Source of the DNA: JBMNOI01 sp050942995
Lineage (GTDB): Bacteria > Chloroflexota > Anaerolineae > UBA1429
Direction of reading: 5' to 3'
Assembly: GCA_050942995.1 (NCBI GenBank)
Contig: JBMNOI010000031.1
Span: forward strand, 1-33,329
Length of the DNA stretch: 33,329 nucleotides
Of this stretch, positions 7,442 to 15,451 are shown in pieces; the first letter of the stretch is position 1; each line of letters opens with the position of its first letter. Made by a program: the position numbers and the translations under genes. The notes beneath the pieces were generated by a model. The model made no database searches, had not been told where the DNA came from, and saw only the letters and a list, made by a program, of their open reading frames with translations.

Positions 7442-8470
7442 TCAGGCGAACTGTTGCAGAAAGCGCAGGTCGTTGCCAAAGAACAGGCGAATATCGGTGA
7501 TGCCGCTCTTGAGCATGGCGATTCGCTCGGGCCCCATGCCAAAGGCAAATCCGCTCCACTCGTCGGGATCGTACCCGCCGTTGCGCAGCACGTTGGGATG
7601 CACCATGCCACAGCCCAGGATCTCGACCCAGCCGGTGTACTTGCACACCGCGCATCCCTTACCGCCGCAGATGAAGCAATCCATATCCGCCTCGGCGCTG
7701 GGCTCGGTGAAGGGGAAGTAGCTGGGGCGGAAGCGCAGGCGGCGCTCGGCGCCAAACATCTGTCGGGCAAAGTTCACCAGCGTGCCCTTGAGATCGGCCA
7801 TGGTGATGTTGTGCCCGACCACCAGTCCCTCGACCTGATGGAACATCTGCTCACTGCGCACGCTTACCTGCTCATAACGGTAGCACTTGCCCGGCAGGAT
7901 GACGCGAATGGGTGCGGGATGGAATTTCCGCATGGCGTGAATCTGCCCCGGCGATGTATGAGTGCGCAGCAATACACCCGGACATGTGGTATAAAAGGTG
8001 CTCCACATATCCCGCGCCGGATGATGCGGTGGGATATTCAGCATCTGAAAGTTGGTCTCGTCATCTTCGACATCCGGGGAACGCAGCACCTGGAAGCCCA
8101 TCTGCCCGAAAATATCATAGATCTCGCGCAGCGTCTGCGTGCTGATATGCAGATGCCCCACCGACTGGGGCCGACCGGGCAGGCGCACGTCGATGGCGTC
8201 TGCCGCCAGTTCACGCGCTATGGCTTCGCTTTCGAGCTGCTCTTGTCGCTCTTCGAAAGCCGCCTCGAGTTCCTGGCGTACCTCGTTGGCGCGCTGGCCG
8301 GCCACCGGACGCTCCTCGGCGGGAAGCCGGCCGATGCCGCGCAGGGCCAGCGTCAGGGCGCCTTTCTTGCCCAGATAGGCCAGCCGCCAGCTCTCCAGCG
8401 CCTTCAGGTCGGCGGCATCGTCGAGGGCTGCCCGGGCCTCTATCTTGATCCGTTCCAGATCGTGCAGCAT
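7442..8470 (-). CDS. pheS: Phenylalanine-tRNA ligase alpha subunit
   Basis: The catalytic subunit of phenylalanyl-tRNA synthetase, 342 residues, the usual length. An N-terminal coiled-coil region (about 1-90) is followed by a class II core: GQMGFQV near 122-128, FRTHTSP-type motif (LLRTHTSPGQIHAM) at 167-180, motif 2 GKCYRYE near 194-200, FTEPSAEADM at 254-263, and motif 3 GMGPERIAML at 311-320. A CxxC...CxxC pair (C265, C268, C273, C276) matches the putative zinc site seen in many bacterial PheS. ATG 8470 is chosen because it has GAGGAGAGG just upstream and matches the family start; the frame extends 50 codons further only because it reads through the T-box terminator. Confidence 0.97.
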   Translation of the reverse strand: MLHDLERIKIEARAALDDAADLKALESWRLAYLGKKGALTLALRGIGRLPAEERPVAGQRANEVRQELEAAFEERQEQLESEAIARELAADAIDVRLPGRPQSVGHLHISTQTLREIYDIFGQMGFQVLRSPDVEDDETNFQMLNIPPHHPARDMWSTFYTTCPGVLLRTHTSPGQIHAMRKFHPAPIRVILPGKCYRYEQVSVRSEQMFHQVEGLVVGHNITMADLKGTLVNFARQMFGAERRLRFRPSYFPFTEPSAEADMDCFICGGKGCAVCKYTGWVEILGCGMVHPNVLRNGGYDPDEWSGFAFGMGPERIAMLKSGITDIRLFFGNDLRFLQQFA

Positions 8471-8527
8471 GTTCCTCTCCTCTATCGTAACAGGTGTATC
8501 CTGATTACGTTGATGGCGTGATGAAAT

Positions 8528-8567
8528 AAAAAAAGACGGCAACTTCGTAAGGGACGAAGTTGCCGTC
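8528..8567 (-). terminator. T-box terminator hairpin before pheS
   Basis: A perfect 14-bp stem (8567-8554 with 8548-8535), a five-base loop, then T7 on the minus strand. It follows the T-box sequence by nine bases and ends about 60 bases before the pheS start, the expected place for the uncharged/charged tRNA switch. Confidence 0.93.
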
Positions 8568-8814
8568 ACAACACTCCGCGGTACCACCCTTGTTGACCCC
8601 TTTTGGAGCCCTCTCACCATCGGCGGAGGCTATCCGTCCGGGGACGACCTCTTACCGACTGCCCCTATAACGGCGGGCGACCGGAGCGACCTACGCACCT
8701 CGATCGAGGCTTCAGCCGTCGGCTCTGGAGTGAACTTCTGTCGGGGCTCTTCCCGAGGGGACTTGCAGTCGGTGATCCCCTCTCCCTGGGGGCCTCCCCC
8801 CGCATACTCTCTCC
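8528..8814 (-). promoter_or_regulatory. T-box riboswitch, Phe specific, controlling pheST
   Basis: The 14-base T-box AGGGTGGTACCGCG lies at 8590-8577. The base of Stem I can be drawn: GGAG (8814-8811) pairs with CTCC (8730-8727) and CGGGG (8802-8798) with CCCCG (8746-8742). Between these is the specifier loop, with the AGTA-type strand AGAGTATG on one side and ACAGAAG-TTC-A on the other. The specifier UUC (8734-8732) reads Phe, matching the pheS gene behind it. Uncharged tRNA-Phe should pair with the specifier and the TGGT bulge and prevent termination. The remaining Stem II/III region (about 8600-8720) was not folded. Confidence 0.95.
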
Positions 8815-8854
8815 TTCACAGCCTTTGGGTGCATGTTATTGATTTGTACATCAC

Positions 8855-8884
8855 ACTATACATCCGGCGAGGCATGATTGTCAA
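8855..8884 (-). promoter_or_regulatory. Promoter of the pheST T-box transcript
   Basis: TTGACA (8884-8879), an 18-bp spacer and TATAGT (8860-8855) on the minus strand; predicted start near 8848, about 34 bases before Stem I. It begins only two bases after the stop codon of the upstream VOC gene, so that gene has no space for its own terminator. Confidence 0.8.
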
Positions 8885-8886
8885 GT

Positions 8887-9348
8887 TTAGCGTATCCTCT
8901 CCCTCTCACGCATCGACTCGGCTTCACGCTCGGCCTCGGTCACATAATTGAACTGCCAGGAGATGCCAAACTTGTCGATCACGGCGCCATAGTACGGGCT
9001 CCAGAACGTCTCCTGAAGCTCCATCTCGACAATGCCCCCTTCTTTGAGGGCGTTGAACCAGCGTGTGATTTCGTCTTTATCGTCCGACGTGATGATGATG
9101 CCGACGTTGTTCCCCACGGTCAGCGACATTTCCGGAGTGATGTCGGAGAACATGAGATCGGTCCCGTGGAGTTTAAAGCTGGTGTGCATGACCAGATCCA
9201 GGGCATCATCCCGCGATGCCATCCCCATCTCGGGCGGCGCATCGGCGTAGGTCATGATCTGGGGTCTCTCGACGCCGAACACATCGGTATAGAACTCGAC
9301 CGCTTCACGGCAATTGCCGTTGAAATTGAGATAAACACCCAAAGACAT
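8887..9348 (-). CDS. VOC/glyoxalase-fold protein, PhnB-like
   Basis: A 153-residue protein of the vicinal-oxygen-chelate fold, PhnB (YjdN/3-demethylubiquinone-methyltransferase-like) branch. The usual PhnB opening is seen (VYLNFNGNCREAVEFYTDVFG, in part NFNGNCREAVEFY), as are the central LMFSDITPEM and the second half EITRWFNALKEGG, WSPYYGAVIDKFGI-W. Members bind small substrates or resistance compounds, and many have no known reaction. The C-terminus is a short charged tail (EAEREAESMRERERIR). ATG 9348 has AAGGAG seven bases upstream; the open frame before it is non-coding. It is transcribed leftward toward the pheS T-box. No function can be assigned more precisely. Confidence 0.85.
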   Translation of the reverse strand: MSLGVYLNFNGNCREAVEFYTDVFGVERPQIMTYADAPPEMGMASRDDALDLVMHTSFKLHGTDLMFSDITPEMSLTVGNNVGIIITSDDKDEITRWFNALKEGGIVEMELQETFWSPYYGAVIDKFGISWQFNYVTEAEREAESMRERERIR

Positions 9349-9625
9349 CTTGCCACTCCTTACACTCTGCCTCACAGCTCGAGAGGCATGCATACAATAA
9401 TACCAGAGGCGATGCCGTTGGCCGGGCAGGGACAGGGTGTGGTGGCGAAGCGGTGGTGGGGGATGATGGGGCCGGCCGTTGTGAGAGAGTGATCCTTCAT
9501 ACGTATCATACCTCCGAACCCGACTCGAATGCAAGAGGATGCGAGACTGCTACCTCCCGAAGGTGGCTTGGGCCGAGGCGCGGGAGCGAGTATACTGGTT
9601 ATGCCACCACCCGAGGAGATGAGCG
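9349..9625. other. Intergenic region between divergent genes, with weak rightward promoter
   Basis: The 277-bp gap separates the VOC gene (leftward) from the FtsX-like permease (rightward). A plausible rightward promoter is TTGGGC (9568-9573), 17 bp, TATACT (9591-9596), with GAGGAG at 9613-9618 serving the permease. A TATTAT on the minus strand (9402-9397) could serve the VOC gene, but I see no good -35. The core CCGAAGGTGGC of the 4077 inverted repeat recurs at about 9557-9567, here without its second arm. No RNA gene or small ORF convinces. Confidence 0.45.
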
Positions 9626-11962
9626 ATGTACGGCCTGCTGCGCAAAATCGTCCGTGACCTGCTCAACCGACGTATCCGCACGGCATTGACCGTTTTGGGC
9701 ATTGCCGTGGGGGTGGCCGGGCTGGTCGCCATCGTCTCGACCTCACGCAACGTCGTCCGCGCCCAGCGCGAGCTATTCTCCGATATCTCTCAGGCCGATG
9801 TGACGATCTGGGTGTGGGATGCCCCGCCCAATCTGGGGCCCCTTGTGCAGGCCGATCCTCGCGTGGCCGCCGCCGAACTGCGGGTGACGGCCACCACTCG
9901 CTGGAGAACTGCCCGCGGCTGGGCCGATATCGAGCTGGTGGGGCTGGATGACCCCGCCGATGTGCGGGTGAACCGTTTTGACCTGGTCGCGGGGCGGCTC
10001 CCGGCGGCGGGTGAGATCGCCCTGGACCAGTCGGCGGCCCGGGCGACCGGTGTGGCGCCGGGCGATGAAATCATCTATCGGGATGCGTCGGGCCGCGAGC
10101 GCACCCTTTTCGTCAGCGGCATCACCCGCAGCCCCAGCTATCTTTCCAGCACCATTACACGGGTTGCTGTCGGTTATGTGCCGGCGCGCTATCTGCGCCG
10201 CGCCATGGATATCCCCGGCAGCAACCTTTTTCTCGTGCGCCTGCACGATGCGGGCGACGGCCGCGAGGTGGCCGAGTATCTGGGGCGGCTGCTCCGACGC
10301 CAGGGCATTCAATTCAGCACCCCCATCGTACGTGACCCGGGGCAGTTTCCCGGGCGGCGCGAGCTGGATGCGCTGATGATGGTCATGTTTCTCTTCTCCG
10401 GGCTGGGCCTGTTGCTCAGCGGCTTTCTGGTGGCCAATACCCTGTCGGCTGCGGTGGCCGAGCAGGTGGGAGAGATCGGCGTGCTCAAGACGCTGGGGGC
10501 GGGACGAAAGACGATTGTGGGGCTCTACCTGCTCGAGTCGGCGGCGTGCGGCGTCGTGGGGACGGCGCTGGGAATCGTCGGGGGCGTGCTGGCCGGCTGG
10601 CGGCTGATCGCCTGGATCGGCACGCTGGGCAACGCCGAAGTTTCCTTTCGACCGGCGCCGGAAGGGCTCTTTCTGGGCGTTGTGGTGGGTGTGCCGGTGT
10701 CGCTGGTGGGCGGGCTGGTGCCGGCGGTGCAGGGAGCGCGCATCTCGATCAAAGAGGCGCTGGAATCGTATGGCATCCACGCCGACTATGGCCGGGGATG
10801 GCCGGATCGAATGTTGGGCCGCATGAAGCGCTGGCCGCCTCTGATGGCCATGGCGGTGCGCAATCTGGCCCGGCGCAAAGGGCGCAGTGTGCTCACTCTG
10901 GGGGTGGTGGCCCTCTCCACCGCCGCCTTTCTGGGGGCGTCTTCTACGCGAGATTCGGTGAACGCCGCCATCGACGAAATCTATGCCACCTATTATGCCG
11001 ATGCCTGGGTTTGGTTCGGCGAGAACCTGTCCGTGCAGTTCGAGGGGGCGCTTGCCGCCGTAGACGGCGTGCGCGAGGCCGAGGGGTGGGCCATCGCCGA
11101 CGGCCACGTGGGGACGGTCGAGGCGCGGCTCTACGGCGTGCCGGCTCATAGCGCCCTTTACCGCGAAGTGATGCGCCAGGGGCGCTGGTATCTGCCGGAA
11201 GAGCCCGATGCGGTGGTGCTCACCTCCGAGCTGGCCGACGCTCAGGGGCTGCGTGTGGGCGATCGGGTCTCGATTCAGGTGCGCGGCGAGGAGCGCATCT
11301 TTCGTGTGGTGGGCGTGGCGGTGGATAACACCATCTTTCTCGGCGGGCGTCTGGCGGGCAAGGCGTTCATCCCACGGGATACGCTGACGCGTATGCTGGG
11401 GCGGCAGGGGCAAACCTATCTCTTCGCTCTGGGGTTGGCCGGACGAGAGCCCGCCGTGGTGGATGAGATCCTGGCCGGCATCGAGACACGTTTCGGCCGC
11501 TGGCGGCCAACGGTGCAGCCGGTGTATGCCGAGATCGAATCGGCCAACGAGGCCTCGCGTCTTTTGACCCTGGCGCTGGCGGCCATGATCGTGCTGGTAG
11601 CCGCTGTGGGCGCTCTGGGCATTCTCAACACCCTCACCCTGAATGTGCTGGAGCGCCGGCGCGAGATCGCCGTGCTGCGGGTGGTGGGCGCGACCGATGC
11701 GGCGCTGCTTCTGGCCTTTTTGACCGAGGGCGTGGCGTTGGGGCTGGTCGGATGGCTGCTGGGATTGGGATTGGGCTATCCGGCGGGGCGTCTGTTCACC
11801 GCGCAGATGAGCCGTGTGCTCTTTGACCTGACCTTTCGATTCTCCGTGCGGTCTGTGCTGTGGAGCTTGGCCTTTACGCTGGTGCTGGCAGCGGCTTCAA
11901 GTCTGGGGCCTGCCCTGGCCGCCGCCCATACTCGCGCCGACGATGCGCTGCGCTACGAATGA
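9626..11962 (+). CDS. ABC transporter permease, two MacB/FtsX modules
   Basis: A 778-residue membrane protein of the FtsX/MacB/LolE permease superfamily with the module duplicated. Each half has an N-terminal helix (about 18-38 and 407-430), a large extracytoplasmic MacB-type domain, and a three-helix FtsX domain (about 250-375 and 645-770). The FtsX signatures EIGVLKTLGAGRKTI and EIAVLRVVGATDAAL appear in matching positions. Such proteins couple a cytoplasmic ATPase to mechanical work or to extrusion of lipoproteins, peptides or lipids across the membrane. No ATP-binding subunit is adjacent on either side, so it would have to use one encoded elsewhere. The ATG has GAGGAG seven bases upstream. 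The substrate is unknown. Confidence 0.9.
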   Translation: MYGLLRKIVRDLLNRRIRTALTVLGIAVGVAGLVAIVSTSRNVVRAQRELFSDISQADVTIWVWDAPPNLGPLVQADPRVAAAELRVTATTRWRTARGWADIELVGLDDPADVRVNRFDLVAGRLPAAGEIALDQSAARATGVAPGDEIIYRDASGRERTLFVSGITRSPSYLSSTITRVAVGYVPARYLRRAMDIPGSNLFLVRLHDAGDGREVAEYLGRLLRRQGIQFSTPIVRDPGQFPGRRELDALMMVMFLFSGLGLLLSGFLVANTLSAAVAEQVGEIGVLKTLGAGRKTIVGLYLLESAACGVVGTALGIVGGVLAGWRLIAWIGTLGNAEVSFRPAPEGLFLGVVVGVPVSLVGGLVPAVQGARISIKEALESYGIHADYGRGWPDRMLGRMKRWPPLMAMAVRNLARRKGRSVLTLGVVALSTAAFLGASSTRDSVNAAIDEIYATYYADAWVWFGENLSVQFEGALAAVDGVREAEGWAIADGHVGTVEARLYGVPAHSALYREVMRQGRWYLPEEPDAVVLTSELADAQGLRVGDRVSIQVRGEERIFRVVGVAVDNTIFLGGRLAGKAFIPRDTLTRMLGRQGQTYLFALGLAGREPAVVDEILAGIETRFGRWRPTVQPVYAEIESANEASRLLTLALAAMIVLVAAVGALGILNTLTLNVLERRREIAVLRVVGATDAALLLAFLTEGVALGLVGWLLGLGLGYPAGRLFTAQMSRVLFDLTFRFSVRSVLWSLAFTLVLAAASSLGPALAAAHTRADDALRYE

Positions 11963-12264
11963 TTTTGTGAAAGAATGGTTTTTGCGCACCCTATCGCATC
12001 GGGATGCGTATAGAATACATCTTTGGTCGGTGGGGAATCGATTTATTCGGATGGTTGATGTTGTTCGATGTCGTTTCTATCGTGTACAATATGCTCAGAC
12101 TGGATACTCCGGTATGCCTGACGGCAGACATCCACGGCTCACAGCGTGAACTCTGTGGGGGAAGGAGTGTGGGGCATCCGAATGAGCAGATCCCGGCCGG
12201 CGGCTTCCGGCGCGATCCGATGCCGCCTGCCCTTTTGCACACCACATGAACGGAGGATGGCAAC
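11963..12264 (+). other. Intergenic region with promoter and terminator-like hairpin upstream of the Yip1 gene
   Basis: A candidate promoter is TTGTTC (12061-12066), 18 bp, TACAAT (12085-12090). It would give a leader of about 170 bases. In that leader GGCGGC (12199-12204) pairs with GCCGCC (12222-12227), and TTTT follows five bases later, about 30 bases before the start codon. This looks like a weak terminator or a structured 5' leader. A smaller bulged hairpin, CGCAT-CGGG-ATGCG, lies at about 11996-12009 after the permease and lacks a T-run. No known riboswitch motif is recognised. Confidence 0.4.
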
Positions 12265-12810
12265 ATGCTGGATCAGATCATTCAACGGATCATACGGATC
12301 GTCAAATTCGATTACCCCGTGTATCGGGAGATCAAAAACGACGAGAACGCCACCACTGAGGCGCTGCTCATCGTTCTCGCTGCCTCACTCATCGGCTCGC
12401 TGGGGACCCTGTTTCAGGGCGGCGGCTTTGGCGCTTTCCTTCTGGCCGTTGGCATCGCCGTCGGCGGCTGGCTTTTGTGGAGTTGGCTGACCATGTTCAT
12501 CGGGACGCGCATGTTCGGCGGGGATACCCAGTTCTGGCCCATGGCCCGCATTCTGGGGTACGCGCAGACGCCGCGCATCCTGGGCGTGCTGAGCATCATC
12601 CCTTGTCTGGGCGGGTTGGTCTCTCTGGCCGCCGGCATCTTTTCTCTGGTGCTGGGCGTCATCGGCGTGCGCGAGGCGCTGGGTGTGCCCACCGAAAAGG
12701 CCATCATCACCGTCCTCATCGGCTGGGTGGTGGTGTTTATTCTGGGGGTCATTCTGACTTTGCTGGTCCTGGGCACGGCTTTTATCTCCGTCGGCTTTTC
12801 CGCCGGTTGA
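12265..12810 (+). CDS. Yip1-family membrane protein
   Basis: A 181-residue integral membrane protein with the layout of bacterial YIP1-domain proteins. A short amphipathic N-terminus (LDQIIQRIIRIVKFD) is followed by four to five hydrophobic segments (about 33-55, 58-82, 105-135, 147-175). The polar connecting segment between helices, FGGDTQFWPMARILGYAQTP, contains the aligned G/Y-Q-P positions usual for the family. Bacterial members have no defined role. ATG 12265 has GGAGG about eight bases upstream. It is followed directly by an intrinsic terminator, so it is a single-gene unit. Confidence 0.8.
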   Translation: MLDQIIQRIIRIVKFDYPVYREIKNDENATTEALLIVLAASLIGSLGTLFQGGGFGAFLLAVGIAVGGWLLWSWLTMFIGTRMFGGDTQFWPMARILGYAQTPRILGVLSIIPCLGGLVSLAAGIFSLVLGVIGVREALGVPTEKAIITVLIGWVVVFILGVILTLLVLGTAFISVGFSAG

Positions 12811-12827
12811 GATCGTATCGCCATCGA

Positions 12828-12861
12828 GGCCGCCTCGTGATGCGCTTCGGGGCGGCCTTTT
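12828..12861 (+). terminator. Intrinsic terminator after the Yip1 gene
   Basis: GGCCGCC (12828-12834) pairs perfectly with GGCGGCC (12851-12857) across a 16-base loop and is followed by TTTT. It lies 18 bp after the stop codon. Confidence 0.7.
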
Positions 12862-13009
12862 GACTTTGAAGGATGCGAATATCTATTTGTCAGTGCACCA
12901 TCGGGGATGATCGTACGCCTTTTTCATTCCCACGCTGAATGCACATCACGGCGCCATTTCGCGGTTTTTTTACCCCCTCGCTTTTATTTCTGTCGATATT
13001 TCCTGCAGG

Positions 13010-13038
13010 TTGACGAAAGGCGAAGGAACGGGTATAAC
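13010..13038 (+). promoter_or_regulatory. Promoter of the secreted TIM-barrel protein gene
   Basis: TTGACG (13010-13015), a 17-bp spacer and TATAAC (13033-13038). The predicted start near 13045 leaves a 40-base leader to ATG 13084, with AGGAG in it. This also argues against starting the protein at the upstream in-frame ATG 12907, which lies before the promoter. Confidence 0.75.
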
Positions 13039-13083
13039 CCAGGCAGCCTGTCCTGTCGGCTAATCACTGCAGGAGCAGACGCT

Positions 13084-15291
13084 ATGATCACGCGACCGAT
13101 TTACCGACTTTTGTTCACCCTGATGTTGTTGACGGGCATTCTCCTGTCTGCACATCCCGCTCTGGCGCAGATGAGTTCTCCCGCGCCGGTCCCCCTGCCA
13201 CCCGTTCCGCAGGATGATCCCTTCTTTGGCGTGGTGCAGGCTATCCACGATCCACAGAAGGCCATCCCCATGGGCGTATCCTGGGAGCGGCTGGTGTTGT
13301 GGTGGTCGAACATTCAACCTAACGATCCCGATGACTGGGACCCTAACGGCTGGTTCGCCCGCAGCGCGCTGGAAGATCAGATATCCTGGGGCATCAATCC
13401 GGTGGGTGTGGTGTTACACACTCCCAAATGGGCCGGCGATCCCGAAAAGTATCCGCCGAATTCGCCGCCTCGCAACCTCGATCTGCCCTTTGACGATCCC
13501 GAGAACTACTGGGGGCAGTTCATGACCCGACTGGCCGCCGAATATGCCGGTTTGGTGGACACCTGGATCATCTGGAACGAGCCCGAATACTCCTGGGCGG
13601 GCACGGTGGACGAGTTCGTCCGCTTACAGGTGGTGGGCTATCAGGCGGTGAAAAAGGGCAATCCCAATGCCACCGTCGTCCTCACCGGTACGACCTGGTG
13701 GTTCGATATCGAGCAGGGGCGTACGCCGTTGTTCGAGCGTATCCTGGAGGGGTTGGTGCAGGCCGAGGGCGCGGAGGAGCATGGCGCTTATTTCGACGCC
13801 GTGGCCGTGCACCAGTATCGCAACCCGCTGAACAGCTACACCGTGCCGATGCTCTATCGGCGGCTGTTGCAAAAGCACGACCTGGATAAACCACTGTGGC
13901 TCGTCGAGGCCAACACGGTGCCGTATGATGATCCCGTGTTCCCGTTGATGCGGGGTGGTCTGCGCGCGACGATGGATGAGCAGGCCAGCTACATTATCCA
14001 GAGCATTGCCCTGGCCCGCGCTGCCGGCATCGAACGCTACTCGATATACAAGATGCGCGATGAAGAGCCGGAGAACGACGAGCTTTACGGCCTGGTGCGC
14101 AACGACGGCTCGATTCGCCCGGCCTATGCGGCCTATCAGGTTGCGGCGAGTGAGTTGAGCCACGTGACGGACGCGCAGTACTTCTGGAGCGGATCGGCCA
14201 CGCCGCCTACAGAGAACGAGATCACCGCGCTGCTGGCCTCGTCGAAGCACTATCCCCAGTTTGTGTGGCCCGGTGCGCTGAACGGCGTGCGCATGCGCCG
14301 TGGAGACGATCGGGTGACGGTGCTCTGGAACGCTACGGCAGAACCGCTGGAGGTGGGTGTGCCCTCGGGCGCGGCCAAAGCCACCCTGGTGGACAAGTTC
14401 GGACAGCGGCAGACGCTGACCCGCAGCGCCGACGGCGCCTACTATCTGACGCTGGCGCCGGCCACCAACAACACCGATGTTCGCGATCCGAGCCTGACGC
14501 TGGTGGGCGGCGATCCGGTCATCCTGATCGAGCCGGGGATGGCGACGAGCCGCGATCCCTACCCGCGTCCCGCCGATGCCGCCTGGGGTGTGCCCGGCGC
14601 GCTGGTGCCGATGATGCCGACGCCTCAGGAGGCGTGGGTGGCGCCGACAGGCTATGCCGTCAGCGGGCCCTGGCTCGAGTTCTACCGTGCCCACGGAGGG
14701 GAGGACTATTTCGGCTATCCGCGCTCGCCGGTGGTGGTCGATCCCGATGATCCCGAACAGGTCGTACAGTACTTCCAGCGCGTGGTGCTGGAATGGCACC
14801 CGGATAACCCGCCGGCCTATCGCATTCAGCGACGCCTGCTGAGCATGGAGTTGATGAGTCCCGAACCGGCCCCGGCCGTCCAGCCCGCTGAAGCCAACAG
14901 CCGCGACTACTGGTATTTCCCCAAGGGGGAACGCGGCCTGGGGCACGCGGTGACCAATCGCGCGCCTGACGGCACCTGGATCGGATTCAAGGACTATTTC
15001 GATCGTTATGGCCGCGAGGACGCCTTTGGCTATCCCATGGAGCCGCCTACGCGGCGGGTGGGGGAGGACGGCGTGGAGCGCTGGACGCAGCGCTTCCAGG
15101 CGGCGTTCTTTGAGTATCACCCCGAGTTCGACCGCGACGGTCTCAAGCCGGGCACCGGTATCCCCTGGCGCAACTGGAGGGTACAGCTTCGCCTTCTGGG
15201 CGATGAGTATCTGCGCGTTCAAAAGTTGCCCTTTGTTTCCGGTGACCCTGCCGAGCATGTGGGGCGGCCGCCCGGCCCCACGCCGGAATAG
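13084..15291 (+). CDS. Secreted glycoside-hydrolase-like TIM-barrel protein with C-terminal FGYP repeats
   Basis: A 735-residue exported protein. Residues 1-28 form a signal peptide ending in ALA before Gln. Residues about 45-410 resemble a clan-A type glycosidase barrel (GH5/GH39-like). E166 in IIWNEPEYS is the likely acid/base and E275 in LWLVEANT the likely nucleophile. A beta-rich stretch follows (about 430-515). Residues about 525-735 hold two copies of a repeat with the pattern YR/DxxGxEDxFGYPxxP ... QR ... E(W/Y)HP, at roughly 14671-14850 and 14989-15220. Repeats of this kind occur in exported Chloroflexota proteins and may bind cell wall or glycan. The exact family and substrate are unknown. 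The start at ATG 13084 agrees with the promoter at 13010 and the signal peptide. Confidence 0.8.
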   Translation: MITRPIYRLLFTLMLLTGILLSAHPALAQMSSPAPVPLPPVPQDDPFFGVVQAIHDPQKAIPMGVSWERLVLWWSNIQPNDPDDWDPNGWFARSALEDQISWGINPVGVVLHTPKWAGDPEKYPPNSPPRNLDLPFDDPENYWGQFMTRLAAEYAGLVDTWIIWNEPEYSWAGTVDEFVRLQVVGYQAVKKGNPNATVVLTGTTWWFDIEQGRTPLFERILEGLVQAEGAEEHGAYFDAVAVHQYRNPLNSYTVPMLYRRLLQKHDLDKPLWLVEANTVPYDDPVFPLMRGGLRATMDEQASYIIQSIALARAAGIERYSIYKMRDEEPENDELYGLVRNDGSIRPAYAAYQVAASELSHVTDAQYFWSGSATPPTENEITALLASSKHYPQFVWPGALNGVRMRRGDDRVTVLWNATAEPLEVGVPSGAAKATLVDKFGQRQTLTRSADGAYYLTLAPATNNTDVRDPSLTLVGGDPVILIEPGMATSRDPYPRPADAAWGVPGALVPMMPTPQEAWVAPTGYAVSGPWLEFYRAHGGEDYFGYPRSPVVVDPDDPEQVVQYFQRVVLEWHPDNPPAYRIQRRLLSMELMSPEPAPAVQPAEANSRDYWYFPKGERGLGHAVTNRAPDGTWIGFKDYFDRYGREDAFGYPMEPPTRRVGEDGVERWTQRFQAAFFEYHPEFDRDGLKPGTGIPWRNWRVQLRLLGDEYLRVQKLPFVSGDPAEHVGRPPGPTPE

Positions 15292-15451
15292 CTAGTGCCC
15301 GCACCGGGGGATAAATCAGGCGCCTGTTCCTCTGCGGGGAGGGCGGCATAGCGCGTCGCCAGGTGCCCCATCTGTCCACGAACATGCGTCGAGGCTGCAA
15401 CAGAAGCCGCGCAACGGCGTATAACCGGCATCACGATCGAGCGGAGGGATC

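Noticed and set aside
5607..7721. A 704-codon plus-strand open frame opposite pheT
   Set aside because: It is a shadow of the GC-rich pheT/pheS coding strand: it crosses the intergenic gap, has low-complexity His/Arg/Gly composition and no recognisable domain.
9773..11413. A 546-codon minus-strand open frame opposite the permease
   Set aside because: His/Pro/Arg-rich antisense frame without domain, ribosome site or promoter; the plus-strand gene has clear FtsX motifs.
13624..15258. A 544-codon minus-strand open frame opposite the secreted barrel protein
   Set aside because: Same kind of antisense shadow; the sense protein has a signal peptide, promoter and catalytic motifs.
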